This document shows positions 48,677 to 61,800 of a DNA stretch of 64,000 bases, in pieces (position 1 is the first letter of the stretch; every line of letters begins with the position of its first letter). The notes below the pieces were generated by a model. It was not told the DNA's origin and did not search any database. It saw nothing but the letters and a program-made list of their open reading frames with translations. The translations under genes and the position numbers were made by a program. The stretch is from assembly GCF_000327385.1 (NCBI RefSeq), contig NW_008709259.1:296153-360152 (forward strand), read 5' to 3'. The stretch is from Lottia gigantea. Lineage: Eukaryota > Mollusca > Gastropoda > Lottiidae.

Positions 48677-49229
48677 CGATATGTCTTCTTGATTTCAGTG
48701 TCTCAAACCAATGGACTTACTTAGCTTGACGGATTTCCGTGGTTTCATCTTCTGGCAAATCTCTTTTTGTGTGTTCAAAAAAGGTTGGGTAAGAGTAGAT
48801 GTAACAACAACATATGATTAAAATAACGAAAGCACATGCCAAGGTGAAAATTCAGATACATCTGTATGATATTTATAAATTAATAAATAAAATTATAAGT
48901 AATACTAATTAATGAATAATTCGAAAATAATAGAGAATATATATACATGTGACTGAAGGTCGTCGACCAACATCCTAGGAACTAAGATGGTTTAACGAAT
49001 GGTTTTCCAAGTTGAAATGATTAGATACAGGCTAATTTGATTCTAATCTGTGAAATGAAAAGTTAGAGTTATTTTTCGTTTCTCCTACATATTGCTTTGG
49101 GAACCTCTTACTAGTAAATGAGCTAATAAAATTATATTCGAGTATTTAGATTTTCCAGGATCAGGTACCTTTTCTTTCTAAAAAAATATAACGAGTTCTT
49201 GAAATGAAGGGCATGTTTTGCAACTGCTT
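48677..49229. other. Possible minus-strand exon, otherwise nothing recognised
   Basis: On the minus strand, 48850-48709 has an open frame with a hydrophobic run (ACAFVILIICCCYIYSYP) followed by a polar tail (DLPEDETTEIRQAK) and a stop overlapping a good donor (GTAAGT). No matching acceptor was found, so it is noted and not called. Confidence 0.3.
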
Positions 49230-50095
49230 GACAAATGATGGTAAAATTGTCTTCATTGATTGTAGATAAAGGTAAATGATGGTTAAAAATGTCCATATTG
49301 TTCCAGAAAAAGGCAAATGATGGTAAAGATGTTTATGTTGATTGTAGATAATGGTAACTGATAGTAAAGCAGTCTTTATTGATTGTAAATAAAGGTAAAT
49401 GATGGTAAAGTTGTCTATATTAATTGTAAATAAAGGTAAATGATAGTAAAGTTGTCTATATTAATTGTAAATAAAGGTAAATGATAGTAAAGTTGTCTAT
49501 ATTAATTGTAAATAAAGGTAAATGATGGTAAAGTTGTCTATATTAATTGTAAATAAAGGTAAATGATGGTAAAATTGTCTGTATTGATACTAATTAAAGG
49601 TAAGTGATTGTAAATTGTGGTTAAGTGATAATTATTGACTGTAGATAAAGATGAGTGAAGGGTAGATGATGTTAATATTGTCTATATGGATTGTAGATAA
49701 AGGTAAGTGATTGTAGACTGTGGTAAAGTGAGATATTTATTGACTGTAGATAAAGATGAGTGAAGGGTAGACGATGTTAATATTGTCTATATGGATTGTA
49801 GATAAAGGTAAGTGATTGTAGATTGTGATAAAGTGAGATATTTATTGACTGTAGATAAAGATGAGTGAAGGGTAGATGGTGTTAATATTGTCTATATTGA
49901 TTGTTAATAGAGGTAAATGATTGTAGATTGTGGTAAAGTAAATTATTGACTGTAGATAAAGATGAATGAAGGGTAGATGATGTTAATATTGTCTATATTG
50001 ATTGTAGATAAAGATAAGTGATTGTAGATGATGATGATAAAAATGTCTTTATTGATTGTAATTAAAGGTAAGTGATTGTAGAGTGTGGTAAAGAG
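49230..50095. repeat. Minisatellite, ~41-bp units with longer sub-array
   Basis: Left part: near-identical 41-bp units GTAAATAAAGGTAAATGATA plus GTAAAGTTGTCTATATTAATT. Right part (49600-50090): ~120-bp units combining GACTGTAGATAAAGATGAGT, GGGTAGATGATGTTAATATT and GATAAAGGTAAGTGATTG. Reverse-complement relative of 24880-25390. Confidence 0.9.
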
Positions 50096-52016
50096 TTATA
50101 ATATAATGATTGTAGCAGATGGAACCTTGACCACCATGATTTTTCTTACAAGTCTTTACTAATCGCCAAATAGTAGTTAACCGCAAGCATCAGAGTTATT
50201 ATATTTTTACGACAAAATGGCACCATGTATGTTCACTGCTGAATATAATTTTATTGTACCAAGTTTGAGAATTGAAATTTTATGTTAATTCTGAAAGATA
50301 GTATTTCTATAAGATGCAAAAATAAACTGAAAATATAGTTTTCATGTATGATAAAAATTGTGTAATATCTGCAGGCCATCAATTTCTTGTTTATATGGGC
50401 TTGTACATATTGCTAACTGTTTACCATTATAATTAAATGATATTGATCAGTCATTGGTAAAATATTAGTCCGAAAAATCTGCCTCTATTTCAGCTTCTGA
50501 GTCAGAAAAAAATTGTCTATGTGTTATGGCTACTTTGCACACCTCCGAAAATACGTGTTTTCTATCTTAAAGGTATACTCTCTTTTAACATGAGCAAAAA
50601 TTGATATTTTGAAACTTAAAATGAATCTCTGTTCATCAGTGAACTTACCTGTTGTCATAACTATACAACAGAATCCATCTGTAATCCACTAACTAACTTT
50701 GAATCATGCTTAGAAGTTTGAGACTTAAATTGTATGTCCATTGTAAGAGGTAGTTATCTTTTAATCTTGACTTATATACGATGACTGTAAATAAGTGATG
50801 AGCATCAGAAAATCAGGGGGTCGTCTACTGACGAGTACTCGGACCAGTTGAGAAATAAGAACATTAGCAATTCATATAAGAAATTTTTACAATAATAGAA
50901 TAATAATATAATATACAATACAATCAAACATAAACTTGTTAAACTTCAACACAGCCAAAAGCATTCATATGATTAAGAGATTATTGAGTACTAGAAATTA
51001 CTTGTATTACTCGGTTATCTGGAACTTCACCCAGCTAGAACGGCAACGAGATACTGTATTATTAGAATTTAAGAACATAAATCGGTCTGTGCCATATCAG
51101 AACAACCGTAAGTCGGTATCTTGAATCCTCTGCCGAAAGGTGGATATATTAGAATTTAAGAACATAAATCGGTCTGTGCCATATCAGAACAACCGTAAGT
51201 CGGTATCTTGAATCCTCTGCCGAAAGGTGGATAGCCTCCACCATCCCACCAGGTCATTTGAGATTTGATATTCGCGAATTGAAAAGAACGTTTTTACCAT
51301 GCAGTCTGCAATAAAAAGTTTTATTACGTATGACGAAACGAAACAATAAATAAATCTTGTTCTTTTTCAACATGCAAATGTTTATCAATCTCACTGTGGT
51401 GAGTTTGAACGCGAATTAAAGAAAGTGCGCCGTGTTATTTTGTCTTAAAATTCTACTTGTGAGTAGAGATAATGTCGGTGACTGCATTTCCTACTTTCTG
51501 TTGTTAAATCGCCTAGTCATAGATTTCCTCGAATTTTAAGTATTGTAACGTTACAACATTGAAGCATCTAGATTTTCTGTCTCTACGTTAGAGTAAAATT
51601 GTCAGAAAAAGCTCTAGTGGCATAGGTTAACGATAGTATGTTTCGGACTATTCTGACATTGTGGTAAGAGTTATCGTTCCTTAACTTGATTTCCGGTCAT
51701 TCAATAAGCCTACTTAACCAGTATTTCGCTTCTCAACGAGTTTTAACAAGTGAGGAGAAAATGGGAAGTTATGTATGACACTAACCTCCTTCTTGTGGTA
51801 AAATTGAGCGAATTTGTTTAAAGTTTAAGTTAATCTTACCGATTGATCATTCTTGGCGAAAGTGAAGAACTGTGCGGTGAAACTGGGAGTTGAATCCATC
51901 GAAAACAAGTGAAATAAACTATTTCTAGTGTTTCAACTGCGTCTTGTGTAAAAAAGGTGATACTGCTTGTTTATCTATTTTTATTATAACCTAATTTTGA
52001 GATTTTTCAGTCACCG
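50096..52016. other. Intergenic with repeat fragments
   Basis: 50270-50390 is the dispersed repeat seen at 25920. 50450-50580 resembles the end of the 38638-39290 element. 51255-51360 is a single arm of the fold-back family at 12106. No supported gene. Confidence 0.5.
51061..51234. repeat. 87-bp direct duplication
   Basis: Two essentially identical copies beginning ATTAGAATTTAAGAACATAA at 51061 and 51148. Very recent. Confidence 0.92.
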
Positions 52017-52503
52017 ATGAATCTAGATTTGGAATTCGAATCCATCACCAACGCATCACCAATAAACAATGCTTTATTGCCAGACATCTACAACCGTCCT
52101 GATGCTGAAATTCAGGAGTGTTTAATACTCTATTGGAGAAGCGGTTGGTGGTACAAGAGAAGGTCCTAAATATACATAAACATGATGTAAAAGTGAGTCA
52201 CGATAACGAAGACTCGTATATGGTCTGAACAATGGACTCGCAGAACGAGCTTTTAATAAACGGAAAATGAACCCTTTGAACATGGAGAAGAATGACATGC
52301 CCTTTTGTGAACAAAATTTGTCACATTTTCTATCTAATAAGGGAAAGTACTATAAAAAGTCGAAAGCCAAAAAGGTGTCCCAGGCGCCAAAAGACAAATT
52401 GCCTGCAGATGTTAATGCACAACCAGAAACTGATGCGCAGGAAAAAGCAAATTTTATGGACACTAAAGAACTAGAGCATCAGAAGCAATTTGAACGCCAG
52501 TAA
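52017..52503 (+). pseudogene. Broken copy of the 223-aa coiled-coil gene
   Basis: Starts MNLDLEFESITNASPINNAL like 37898. It has lost about 10 bp after GAAATTCAGG (frameshift) and about 55-60 bp after GTGAGTCACGATAA. It is again readable from MNPLNMEKNDMPFCE to LEHQKQFERQ and then a stop. It is the mirror-image partner of 37227-37898 in the inverted duplication and sits convergent to lectin copy C just as the intact gene sits convergent to copy B. Confidence 0.85.
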
Positions 52504-53032
52504 TCGGGATAAAGTCATGATCAAAATAACGGGACAAGTAGATACAAGTTATGTATTAAGTGTTCAATGCCGGATTGAAAGACGCTTTTCTCTTTAAAGC
52601 TTTAATGTTTATGATTTTGTGTTAACTTTCTTTGTGTTGCCATGTTTTAAGAAAGATGTCATTGACTTGTTCTTCTACTTAGCACAGTCATGATGTATTT
52701 TAACGAAACTTAATACTTTGTACATTGTTTATTAATAAATCGAAACATTAAAGAACATACATGTAGTTCACCATATTTGGAGGTTGATTTTGGATTCAGA
52801 AGTATTACAATTACATGGATATCTCAAACTAGAAATTTCACATGTATTTCTATTTACGTCTTGTCTCAGAAAAAGGCGAGTCGTCATTTTAACTCAAACG
52901 CGGATAATTCTGGACACACTTAGATTTGAAGTCTAAAATTTTAACGATGAGCTGTGAACTCTTTTACTGATTAGCTAGAGAATTCGGGTTTCCAAGACTA
53001 ATGTACGATTGGTGAATCTGTCCCTTTAATGT
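52504..53032. mobile_element. 3' flank of copy C, with MITE (AAAGGGACAGAT family)
   Basis: From 53028 leftward (GAATCTGTCCCTTTAATG, TCTGGACACA, GTCATTTTAAC) this is the same element that follows the stop codons of copies A and B. The far end is not clear; 52504-52750 matches the flank of the coiled-coil gene. Confidence 0.55.
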
Positions 53033-56000
53033 TTAATGTGACAAATATCTCAAAATCCAATCACTATCTACAGTAAAGTCTTGTTTTGGGTGTGAAAAAC
53101 ATCTCACTAATTGACAATTAACAGTGTTGATTAAATTAGGACCATAATTAAAACTGATACAGTTGTTCATCTGTAAACATTGATGGCTACACTCATATAC
53201 ATTGGTTACTTCATATGGTAAGAGTGTACAATTTGGTGGTCTGGAACGTGTACCTACCACTTTCTTTATATTAATTTCTGTAATAAATTAATAATATAAA
53301 CAACTTAGTTGTTGCAATCATGGTACTATTTGATGAATAGGCCCATGTCGTTTTAGTTTAATGAAAATTTGAAAGAACTTACTTTGACAAAATCTTAAAA
53401 AAAAATTAAGTTTTAGCGGCAAGTAAATCAAATATTTAGTTGACTATAATCCCATTATTAGAAGTATATATCCCTTTATTCTAAACCTACCAGATAAGTA
53501 CTGTGTTGAACAGCCATTGTATATATCACCAAATATCTCTAATTCACATATTGATAAATAATCTAGGTTGTTCAAAACAAACAGAACAAATCTTCCCATA
53601 CATATTTTCGTACATGTTAAATTTGTCCAGGTGCCTCTCGCTGCTGTGTTCGGGTAATGGACACAAATACAGTATTCAGTATCCACCATGTTATATTTGA
53701 TATGAGGACCAGGATCATATTGCCAAACAGAAACAGTAAAATTGTTCAATCTATCACCTAAAATTATTGTTGGAGAGTTGTTCACAGGAAATTTGGTCCC
53801 ACTTAATATTGGTCACAGTTAATACAAAGCAAATTATATTGTGACCAAATTACTTTGACCTTTTGACATATTTTCGGATTGCCCAATTTAATGCATCTTC
53901 CTTTTGGAGATCTTAATCATGCACAGAGAACCATTTTAGATATAACTTCTCCCTAATTCAAAATGTAAAATAAGGAGAAGATTAAAGTCTCCTTCTCTCC
54001 GATAAATTCAAAATTCTTTACCACTACCGTCCTGTCTATTTAAGACCTTAATACTTGTAATTTCATATTCAGTTTCTAAGTCAACCAACAACCAATTGAG
54101 CGTACTGGACAAGGGCATTCACTTTTGCTCCCTATTTGTAATACATGTAAACATAAGTAGAAAAATAGAATTCTAAAATTCCTTGGAATGAATGTGGAAA
54201 ACCATTTTTAGATATAATTGATCCAAATATTACAGTGGTGTAACCTATTTTCGTGGATATAAGGATTCAACACCGAATTTCGTCAAAGTTAAAAAAACGA
54301 AAAAAAAAATTTATGTCTTAGATGTTTCCTCAGATATTCTACAAAATAATAGAAATTGGTTTATTTCGATTTTCTTAACGAATCCTTCACTTTGACCCAT
54401 ATTTCATGAGCAACCAACTCGGGAACTGCGGCAGAATGCGTCACCTATTTTCGTGTACAATGTTTGATCTATAAATAAGTCTAGAAAAACACGTTGTATG
54501 GATACCGGGTGGTATAATTAACTTCTCTTAGTATTTATCTTTAATATCAATTCATTATAACCAGTGACAATTCCTTCAAAGAACCACGATTTATAAAAAA
54601 AAAATAGTGACTGACAAAATATGATACGTAGCGTGATTTATTGCTAAAAGTCACTGAAACAACATAAGAATATGGTCCACTTTATGTTCCATAGAAATTT
54701 TCTGCTGACACGGAATCTGCTAGTTGACCACGTGACTTCATTCGTTGGATTATATTCTAGCAGACGACACTTGGAATTCCGATTACCGCTCGGGATTATA
54801 ATGAAATTCGGCCGATAAAAAATGGTGACGTTTGGTAATAAGTGAAATCCGCCATTTTGTATTTGTCAAAGTATACATTAATACATTTTACCTTGCTTGA
54901 AATTACTGGATTCATTCTACCAGCTGACATTGTACAGAAAACCCCATTTTCATTAAAATAAACTAATTCGGAGGTCGCGCAAAGTCGCTCACGTAAATTA
55001 TCAATCATTTCCGAAAATCCACGAATAATAGGTTTCCACGAAATTAGGTTACTTGACTGTAAATATAAAATAAAGAGAAGAGTAAAGTCTACAGTCAAAA
55101 TACTTAACCTGCTTCGTCTTGTCTATTTAAGACATTGATACTTGTAATTTCATATTCAGCTTGTAAGTCAACCATCAACCAATTGGGTGTATCTGTTGGA
55201 TATGTTGTATGAGAGCAACTATAGTCGTCGTTCATTAGACTTCCATCGACCGCATTGGAAGAATATAAACCATGATTGCCATAATAACTAGTTTGTCTTG
55301 TTGGTTTGTTTAGTGCCAGATTCTCTAATCCAAAAACTTCAATCAAAAACACGAAAAATTATCTCACCAAGGAAATAGAGTAATTTATTTACAGCTAAAC
55401 TAACTGTTATGATAATTGTAAATGAGCTTTTATAAATGTATTACAGTATTAGGTAAATTAGCGTATACATCTTTATTTACAACATGAAGTAATTCTAAAT
55501 AAGCGAATACAATACATTTATTAACAGCAAGAGCTTTATTTTAAATTAGCGGATACAACTTCATTTACAACAAAACCTAATGTAATTGTAAATGTGCCTA
55601 TACAATAACTTTACTTACAGCATAAGGTTTATTTTAAATGAGCGCATACATTTTTATTTACATCATAGCTTAAGCTAACTGTTTTCATGAGCGTTTACAA
55701 CAGATTTTGTTTCACGTGGTAATTGTAAATAAGCTTTTGTAAATTTATTACAGCAAAATGTAATTGTAAATGAGCGTATTCATCTTTATTTACAGCATGT
55801 GGTAATTGTATGTCTGCGAATAAAATAATTTTAATAGCAGCATAATACCTTAAAGCAATAGTAAATGCGCGAATACAATAACTTTACTAACACCACGAGG
55901 TTTATTTCATATGAACTACACAAAACATGGCCTGATGCAATTGTAAATGAGCGTATACAATAACTTTACTAACATGAGGTTTTTTCATATGAGAGTTTAC

Positions 56001-56346
56001 CAGTTTATTTACAACATAACCTAAGGTAATTGTAAATGAGGGTGTCCAATAACTTTACAAACAGTATGAAGTTTATTTTGAATAAGCGTATAAAACATTC
56101 AATACATTGTTTTTATAAACAGTTACAACTTAAGGTAATTGTTAAAGAGCACCAAACCCACGACAGTTCAATTGTGCTTTGAGAAATGTTTGTATAATTA
56201 TGATAAACTTTTGTTTATTTCGAAACACTGGTTTGTTTATTTTTTGTTAAGTAACATCTGGCTACAAAGTCAAATCACTTACCAACTATTTTATCAGTAT
56301 GCCAGAATCCAAATAAAAACAACAATTTCATCCACATAAATGTCAT
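53033..56346 (-). CDS. Secreted fucolectin-like + PAN protein, copy C
   Basis: Minus-strand exons 56346-56283, 55336-55109, 53757-53491 and 53277-53033 give 267 aa, in the same phases as copy A. Signal peptide MTFMWMKLLFLFGFW. The fucolectin/F5-8C-like part has NLALNKPTRQTS, NAVDGS, CSHTTYPTDTPNWLMVDL, LNRQDEAGDRLNNF and CELEIFG. The PAN-like part has six cysteines (NCTLLP, ECSHQCLQMNNC, CQLVRC). Exon 3 has one extra codon (LFVLNNL). All splice sites fit, so the gene looks functional. Exon 2 is closer to copy B than to copy A. The intron between exons 2 and 3 holds a leftover partial exon 2 of a different type (54018-54100) and about 500 bp of sequence not present in A or B. Confidence 0.82.
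54018..54100 (-). pseudogene. Partial extra exon 2 inside intron 2 of copy C
   Basis: The minus strand encodes NWLLVDLETEYEITSIKVLN and RQDGSG, then GTAAAG in place of the usual GTTAAG. The following sequence (down to about 53925) matches intron 2 of copy A, not the intron after copy C's real exon 2. It lacks the first half of the exon and an acceptor. It is the remnant of a second lectin gene copy at this locus. Confidence 0.8.
55380..56150. repeat. Degenerate minisatellite in intron 1 of copy C
   Basis: Units of about 45-100 bp around AATTGTAAATGAGCGTATAC, AATAACTTTACTAACA and GGTTTATTT. Same family as the arrays in intron 1 of copies A and B, but old and divergent, without the 96-bp homogenised form. 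Confidence 0.85.
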
Positions 56347-56349
56347 ATT

Positions 56350-58899
56350 TTCAAATTGGTCTATTCTATATAATTATACTCCTTTATTTCCCTCAATTTT
56401 GAAGATTACAACATGTTGACTACTGCAAAAAAAAAATTCGCGTCGCTATAACAACCATTGAATAATATATATCTAGGAATCATTGCCGTCAATTATGTCT
56501 CTAAATACTGAAAGGTGAGATGACAACATTCCCTAAGAAACCCATAATAAAAATAACTATGTTTGATGTTCTATAAATTATTTTACGAGTGGTTGTCATT
56601 ATATTTTTATATTTGCCTGTAGATATTTTTCAGATGGAATTCATTAAATAATCCTGAAAAGATTTTCATTCTATCATCAATGTTTCTTAAATTTTTGCTA
56701 TTTGTTTCAACATTTATGAACTACTTGTTGAGTTGCCATCATTTTAACTCTATTCTGCTACATGTTTAAAACATCTCAATTTTCAATTTCCAATAGACTT
56801 GCATGGAATGTACTATACAGGGCACTGTGGGGTCAATATTTAACTATGAATATGAAAAAGGTAATAGGTAAATTATAACTATACTCAATAGAGTAGGAAT
56901 ATACTTGATAAAATTAAATACTCTGACATCTCTAATTGTGTAAACGGGTCCTTCCTTAGACACTATAAACAAGTCTCTAAGAGCACGGCATTAAAATCGG
57001 TTAACGAATGAAAACGTGTTATAAATTACTCATAACATGATTGACAGAGGTCTGACAGACAGGGGAGTGACTTTCATATTATGTAATAACAATTGCACGT
57101 GCATTAAATGCTGTATTTTGGTATACCTAATATACAGGTGATAACAGTGAAAATAAAAGTAAAATTCGAGAGTATAAAACAGTACATGTTACATATTAAA
57201 ATCACTAATCATGTAAAAAAATATGAAACAAATATTATATTAAAAGTGTATAAATAATTATTTTATAAATGTTTCTCGTTATAGTTAAATAATATCGACC
57301 AGTCATTGGTAAGACATTCCAATTCGTCTTCGTCTTATGTCTGTGGTTCCTACAATTCCATTCCGGAAATGACAAATGAATTCGTAACCATTACACAACC
57401 AGACCACAATAACATAATAATATATGTTATCTCCCCTTACAAGATGGAGGCATTTCTAAGTTAAAAATTTCCGACTCATTCACATTTTGATACACCGTTC
57501 TCTCTTATCTCTTTATGACGTCTTATATTGCTTAACTGTAATGAAATGGAAGAGTTGTATGGCATTTTGTGCAAATCAAGGCGCTAAATATTCTTATATA
57601 TGATAAAATGACCGGTTTTGAATACAGTGAGGTAAACATTTAGTAAGGTCAAGTTAGTCTTCCAGATCCAGTAGACTGTAGACTAACACAGGCATTGAAC
57701 GAAGAACTGGAATTTCCCAAATAGAAGTTAAAGGTGTCTCCGATACACATAAAAAGGCTAGAACACCTCTTTACAATCCCTTTCACCATTATTATTTTGG
57801 TGACGATATTTTGGAGGAAGTGCATGATGGATCTAATCTGAAATTTAATTTCAACGCGAACAATTCCGTGCAAGACATAAATCATTGGTGAAACGTGAAC
57901 AACCGAATCAAGATCTGATAATTGAATCCAACGAAAAGGGTCTACCAGTATGACAATGAAAATGCTAATACTTATATGAATAGAAAGTGTTCTAATGACT
58001 TGGAAAAATACCAGTTTGTCTTACACGTCCATAATTAGTTAATAATTAGCTAAATTAGAAGGGAATTCCAAAGGTGATCGATCAAGAAAAGTCAAAAAGT
58101 CTTTTTTTTTTATCCAGACTGTACATCAGAGAGCAGATATTTCTTCATTATCACGCCTGGCGTGTAAAGTTACAACTGCGTGTAGTTTAAACCAGTTTAT
58201 TCGGAAATGTATCCGAGCAAACCAATTGGTGAAAGGCTGCAAAATATACAAAAATTCAAACACGTTCGTCTAATGCAAAACAATTTTAAATGCAAATTAA
58301 ACACATAGGAACGTTATGGCGGAAAGTGCGTTCCATACAGACGTGGAAACATCGGCGAAATGGGGGTTTTAGACAAACATCAGAAATGTATCAAAATGTG
58401 CAAAACAGGTCAGGAACATTACGTAAACAATAAAGGAATAAGCACAGGTCAGTTAATTATTCATTCAGGTAAGCCACAAGTCGGAAAAATAAAAACTTGG
58501 GCCTAGGTATGTCACGTGACCCCAATAAACAAAGGAAAATCTCTCATAATAATTCAATAAAATGTATAAAAACCTATCTACGTTATCCATTAAACTTATC
58601 AAATAAAATAAAAAACAATTTCTTACATTGTGACCAGCCTAAGCGTGTGAAATCTTAGCAAATCTATCAAAGTTGATAAACGGAAATTGCCAACATCGTA
58701 AACAACAAGTTCGATCTGTCCACTTTACTTGCGGAGGTCAGTAATGAACACAAAACGAAACGCAAAATTACGAAATTAAGATAAAGTTACGAATATCAAT
58801 AGAAATTGTGAATATTCAAATAAAAGTTTATGATAATCAAATATTGATTCTAGTCATTTGCTAAACACTGTTCCAGAATACTCCCCGTCTGGTATCAAG
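56350..58899. other. Flank of copy C and intergenic
   Basis: 56500-56960 matches the upstream flanks of copies A and B. 57725-57885 holds fragments of the TTAAAGGGATTGTAAA MITE and of the repeat at 38280. 57955-58135 is a partial GATGGGTT-family element. 58140-58899 is unexplained and could include the downstream LTR of the element to the right; not demonstrated. Confidence 0.45.
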
Positions 58900-61800
58900 C
58901 AGGTGATACCAAACAGAAAATGTTCAAAAGTTGGACATGAATTTAATCTGTTGGTACAAGCACAACAAGTTCACTGATGGGTCGAATGTATGTTGTCGGT
59001 TTTCCATCCTTCACTATTCGAATCTCCGTTTTTCGGACTTGAGCATCATCACTTGCGAATGTTCGAAGCACAATACCAAGCGGCCACTCGTTGCGATGCA
59101 GTGTTTTGTCTCGAAGTAAGACGACATCACCTTCCTTGACGTTAGGCTCAACGGATTGCCATTTCTTTCTTACCTGAAGGTTGTTCAGATACTCTTTACG
59201 CCAGCGGGACCAGAACATATCTGAGAGCGCAATAACACGTTTCCATCCTGCTCGGTAAAGATCCTTAGGGTCAGTTTTCTCGATAAGATCTGTACATGAT
59301 GGCGAGTTGAGTTTCTGGGTCAAGAGCACTGAAGGCGACAGAACAAACGGATTGTCTTTGTCTGTAGATACTGGAACGAGCGGTCGGTGGTTTACAATAC
59401 TTGTGACCTCAGCCATGAATGTCACTAACACATCGTGAGTTAGAAATTTGTGTGTTGACTGAAGAAGCATCGAATCTAGGATTCGTCTCGTCACACCTAT
59501 GAGTCTCTCCCATGCACCACCGAAGTGTGATGCATGAGGAGGGTTAAATATCCAAGTCGTACGTGAGTTATCCAGAAATTGTCCAATCTGAGTGTCTTCT
59601 ACATTGATCGCATCGATGTGTAAAGGGTCCAAAATTGGTTCCACGATCGGATCTAAAGATGTTGACTTTGCCTCTGATCGCAATAAATCGACGCATCGCA
59701 TTTATGAAGGCACCTGACGACATTTCTTCCACGACCTCTATATTTATAGCACGTGTTGTTAGACATGAGAAAATGATCGCCCATCTCTTAGAATTAGAGC
59801 ACCCTCCTCTGGTTCTTCGTTGTATCACAGACCACGGGCCAAACGCGTCCACACCAACATTAGTAAATGGCGGAGTTGATTGAATCCTATCCGAAGGTAG
59901 ATCTGCCATCTGCTGCACTTCTAAACGACCTCGAAGTTTACGGCACATCACGCACTGGTGGATGATCGATGATACCAAGCGCTTAAGACCAGTTATCCAA
60001 TAGCCGGCACTGCGGACCGCGCCTTCGGTAAAATGTCTGCCTTGATGTTTCACATTAGAATGATAGTGTTCTACGAGGAGTTTTGCAAGATAACACTTTC
60101 TCGGTAGAATAAGAGGATTCCTTTCCTGATATGGTATGCAGTTGGATTTGTTGAGACGTCCGCCAACGCGTAAGGCGTCATCTTTGTCTAGAAACGGATC
60201 AAGAGACACAATACTGCTGTTTTTCGATACGTTTCTGCCGTGTCGGATGCAATCGATTTCTTGTTGATACATGTCTTGTTGTACCGTTTTGATGAGAAAG
60301 GTCTCAGTTGCCTGAATCGATTGAACTTTCGTTTCCAGGTTGAGTTTCGTAGACCTGATCCTGATGACCCTGCGCAAAAGAGCTATCGCACGCACTAACG
60401 AATTCCATTTCGAGAATCGTTGAAATCTGTTTGTTCCATGTTCCGATCTACGTACACTTGATACTTCAGTCTTAGATACGGAAACAATCGGTCTTATCTC
60501 CTTGTCACAATCCGGGTCAACTAAAGACGGACTCTCAAGTTCAGACGACTCGACACTACAAAGAAATGAAGTCGGTCCTTTGATCCATCGACTGTCGCCA
60601 ATCTCTTCGGCTGCCACCGATCGAGTGGCTTGATCGGCCGGATTTATCGCTGTAGGCACAAAGTTCCATTGCTTCGGAGTCGTTGATCTACGGATACGAT
60701 CAATCCTGTGTTCTACATATATATAAAATCGTCTAGTTTGATTATGAATATACCCTAGAACCACTTTGCTATCAGTATAAAACTTGATAACGTCTAAGGT
60801 CAGATCTAGGTTCTCAATTACAGTTTCAGCTAGCTCAACGGCGAGAACGGACGCGCATAGTTCAAGCCTTGGGATCGTGTGTCCATGTTGTGGCGACACT
60901 TTAGCTTTCCCAAGTACGAATCCCAAATCACTGTGGTTGTTGTCGTGCACTGCTCGTAAGTACGCAACAGCTCCAATTGCCTTTTCGGAGGCATCTGCAA
61001 ACACATGTAACTCATAAGACGGAGTTGATTCAGTTGGCATTGAAGGGATATACATTCGAGGTATTTCAAAGTTCTCAAGTGTCTTAAGAGACTCGTGCCA
61101 AGTTTCCCACTCTAAACGTTTCTCTTCCGGAAGTGGATCATCCCAGGCTACAGATGACGACATAAGATCTCGTAAGAGCCATTTTCCACGGATTAAGACT
61201 GGTGCGACAAATCCTAGCGGGTCGTACACGCTGTTCAGAGTAGATAGGACTCCTCGGCGAGTAAATGGCTTAATCTCGTCCGAAATACGGTAAGTGAACA
61301 TATCAGTACTTAGGTTCCAATAAAGTCCTAAGCTGCGTTGAAGTGGGCAAGTATCAGAGTCTAAATCTAGATCTTTCAAATCATGTGCAAGATCCTGTTG
61401 GGGTAAAGCTGCCATAACATCCTCGCTATTGCACGCAAACTTGTGTAATCTTATGTTTCCCGCATTCATGAGCGATTCCTGAGTACGTGTCAGAAGGCTT
61501 ATCATCTCCTGACCTGTGTCGACCGATATGAGACCGTCATCTACGTAGAAGTGTCTGTTGATAAAGTCGCGAACGTCTTGATCCGAGTTCTCAACGCACT
61601 TTTTCAATCCGTAGATGGCCACGGGGGGCGAAGGAGAGTTCCCGAACACGTGCACTGTCATTCGATAGGAAATGAGTTCCTTCTGCAAATCGTTGTCTCT
61701 ATGCCACAAGAAACGAAGGAAGTCACGGTGTTTCTCATCAACACGAAACGAGTAGAACATTTGTTGTATATCAGCAGAAGCAGCAATGCGGTTCTTCCTG

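Noticed and set aside
54796-55098. 100-codon minus-strand frame in intron 2 of copy C
   Set aside because: Found only in this intron insertion, with no recognisable domain or splice support.
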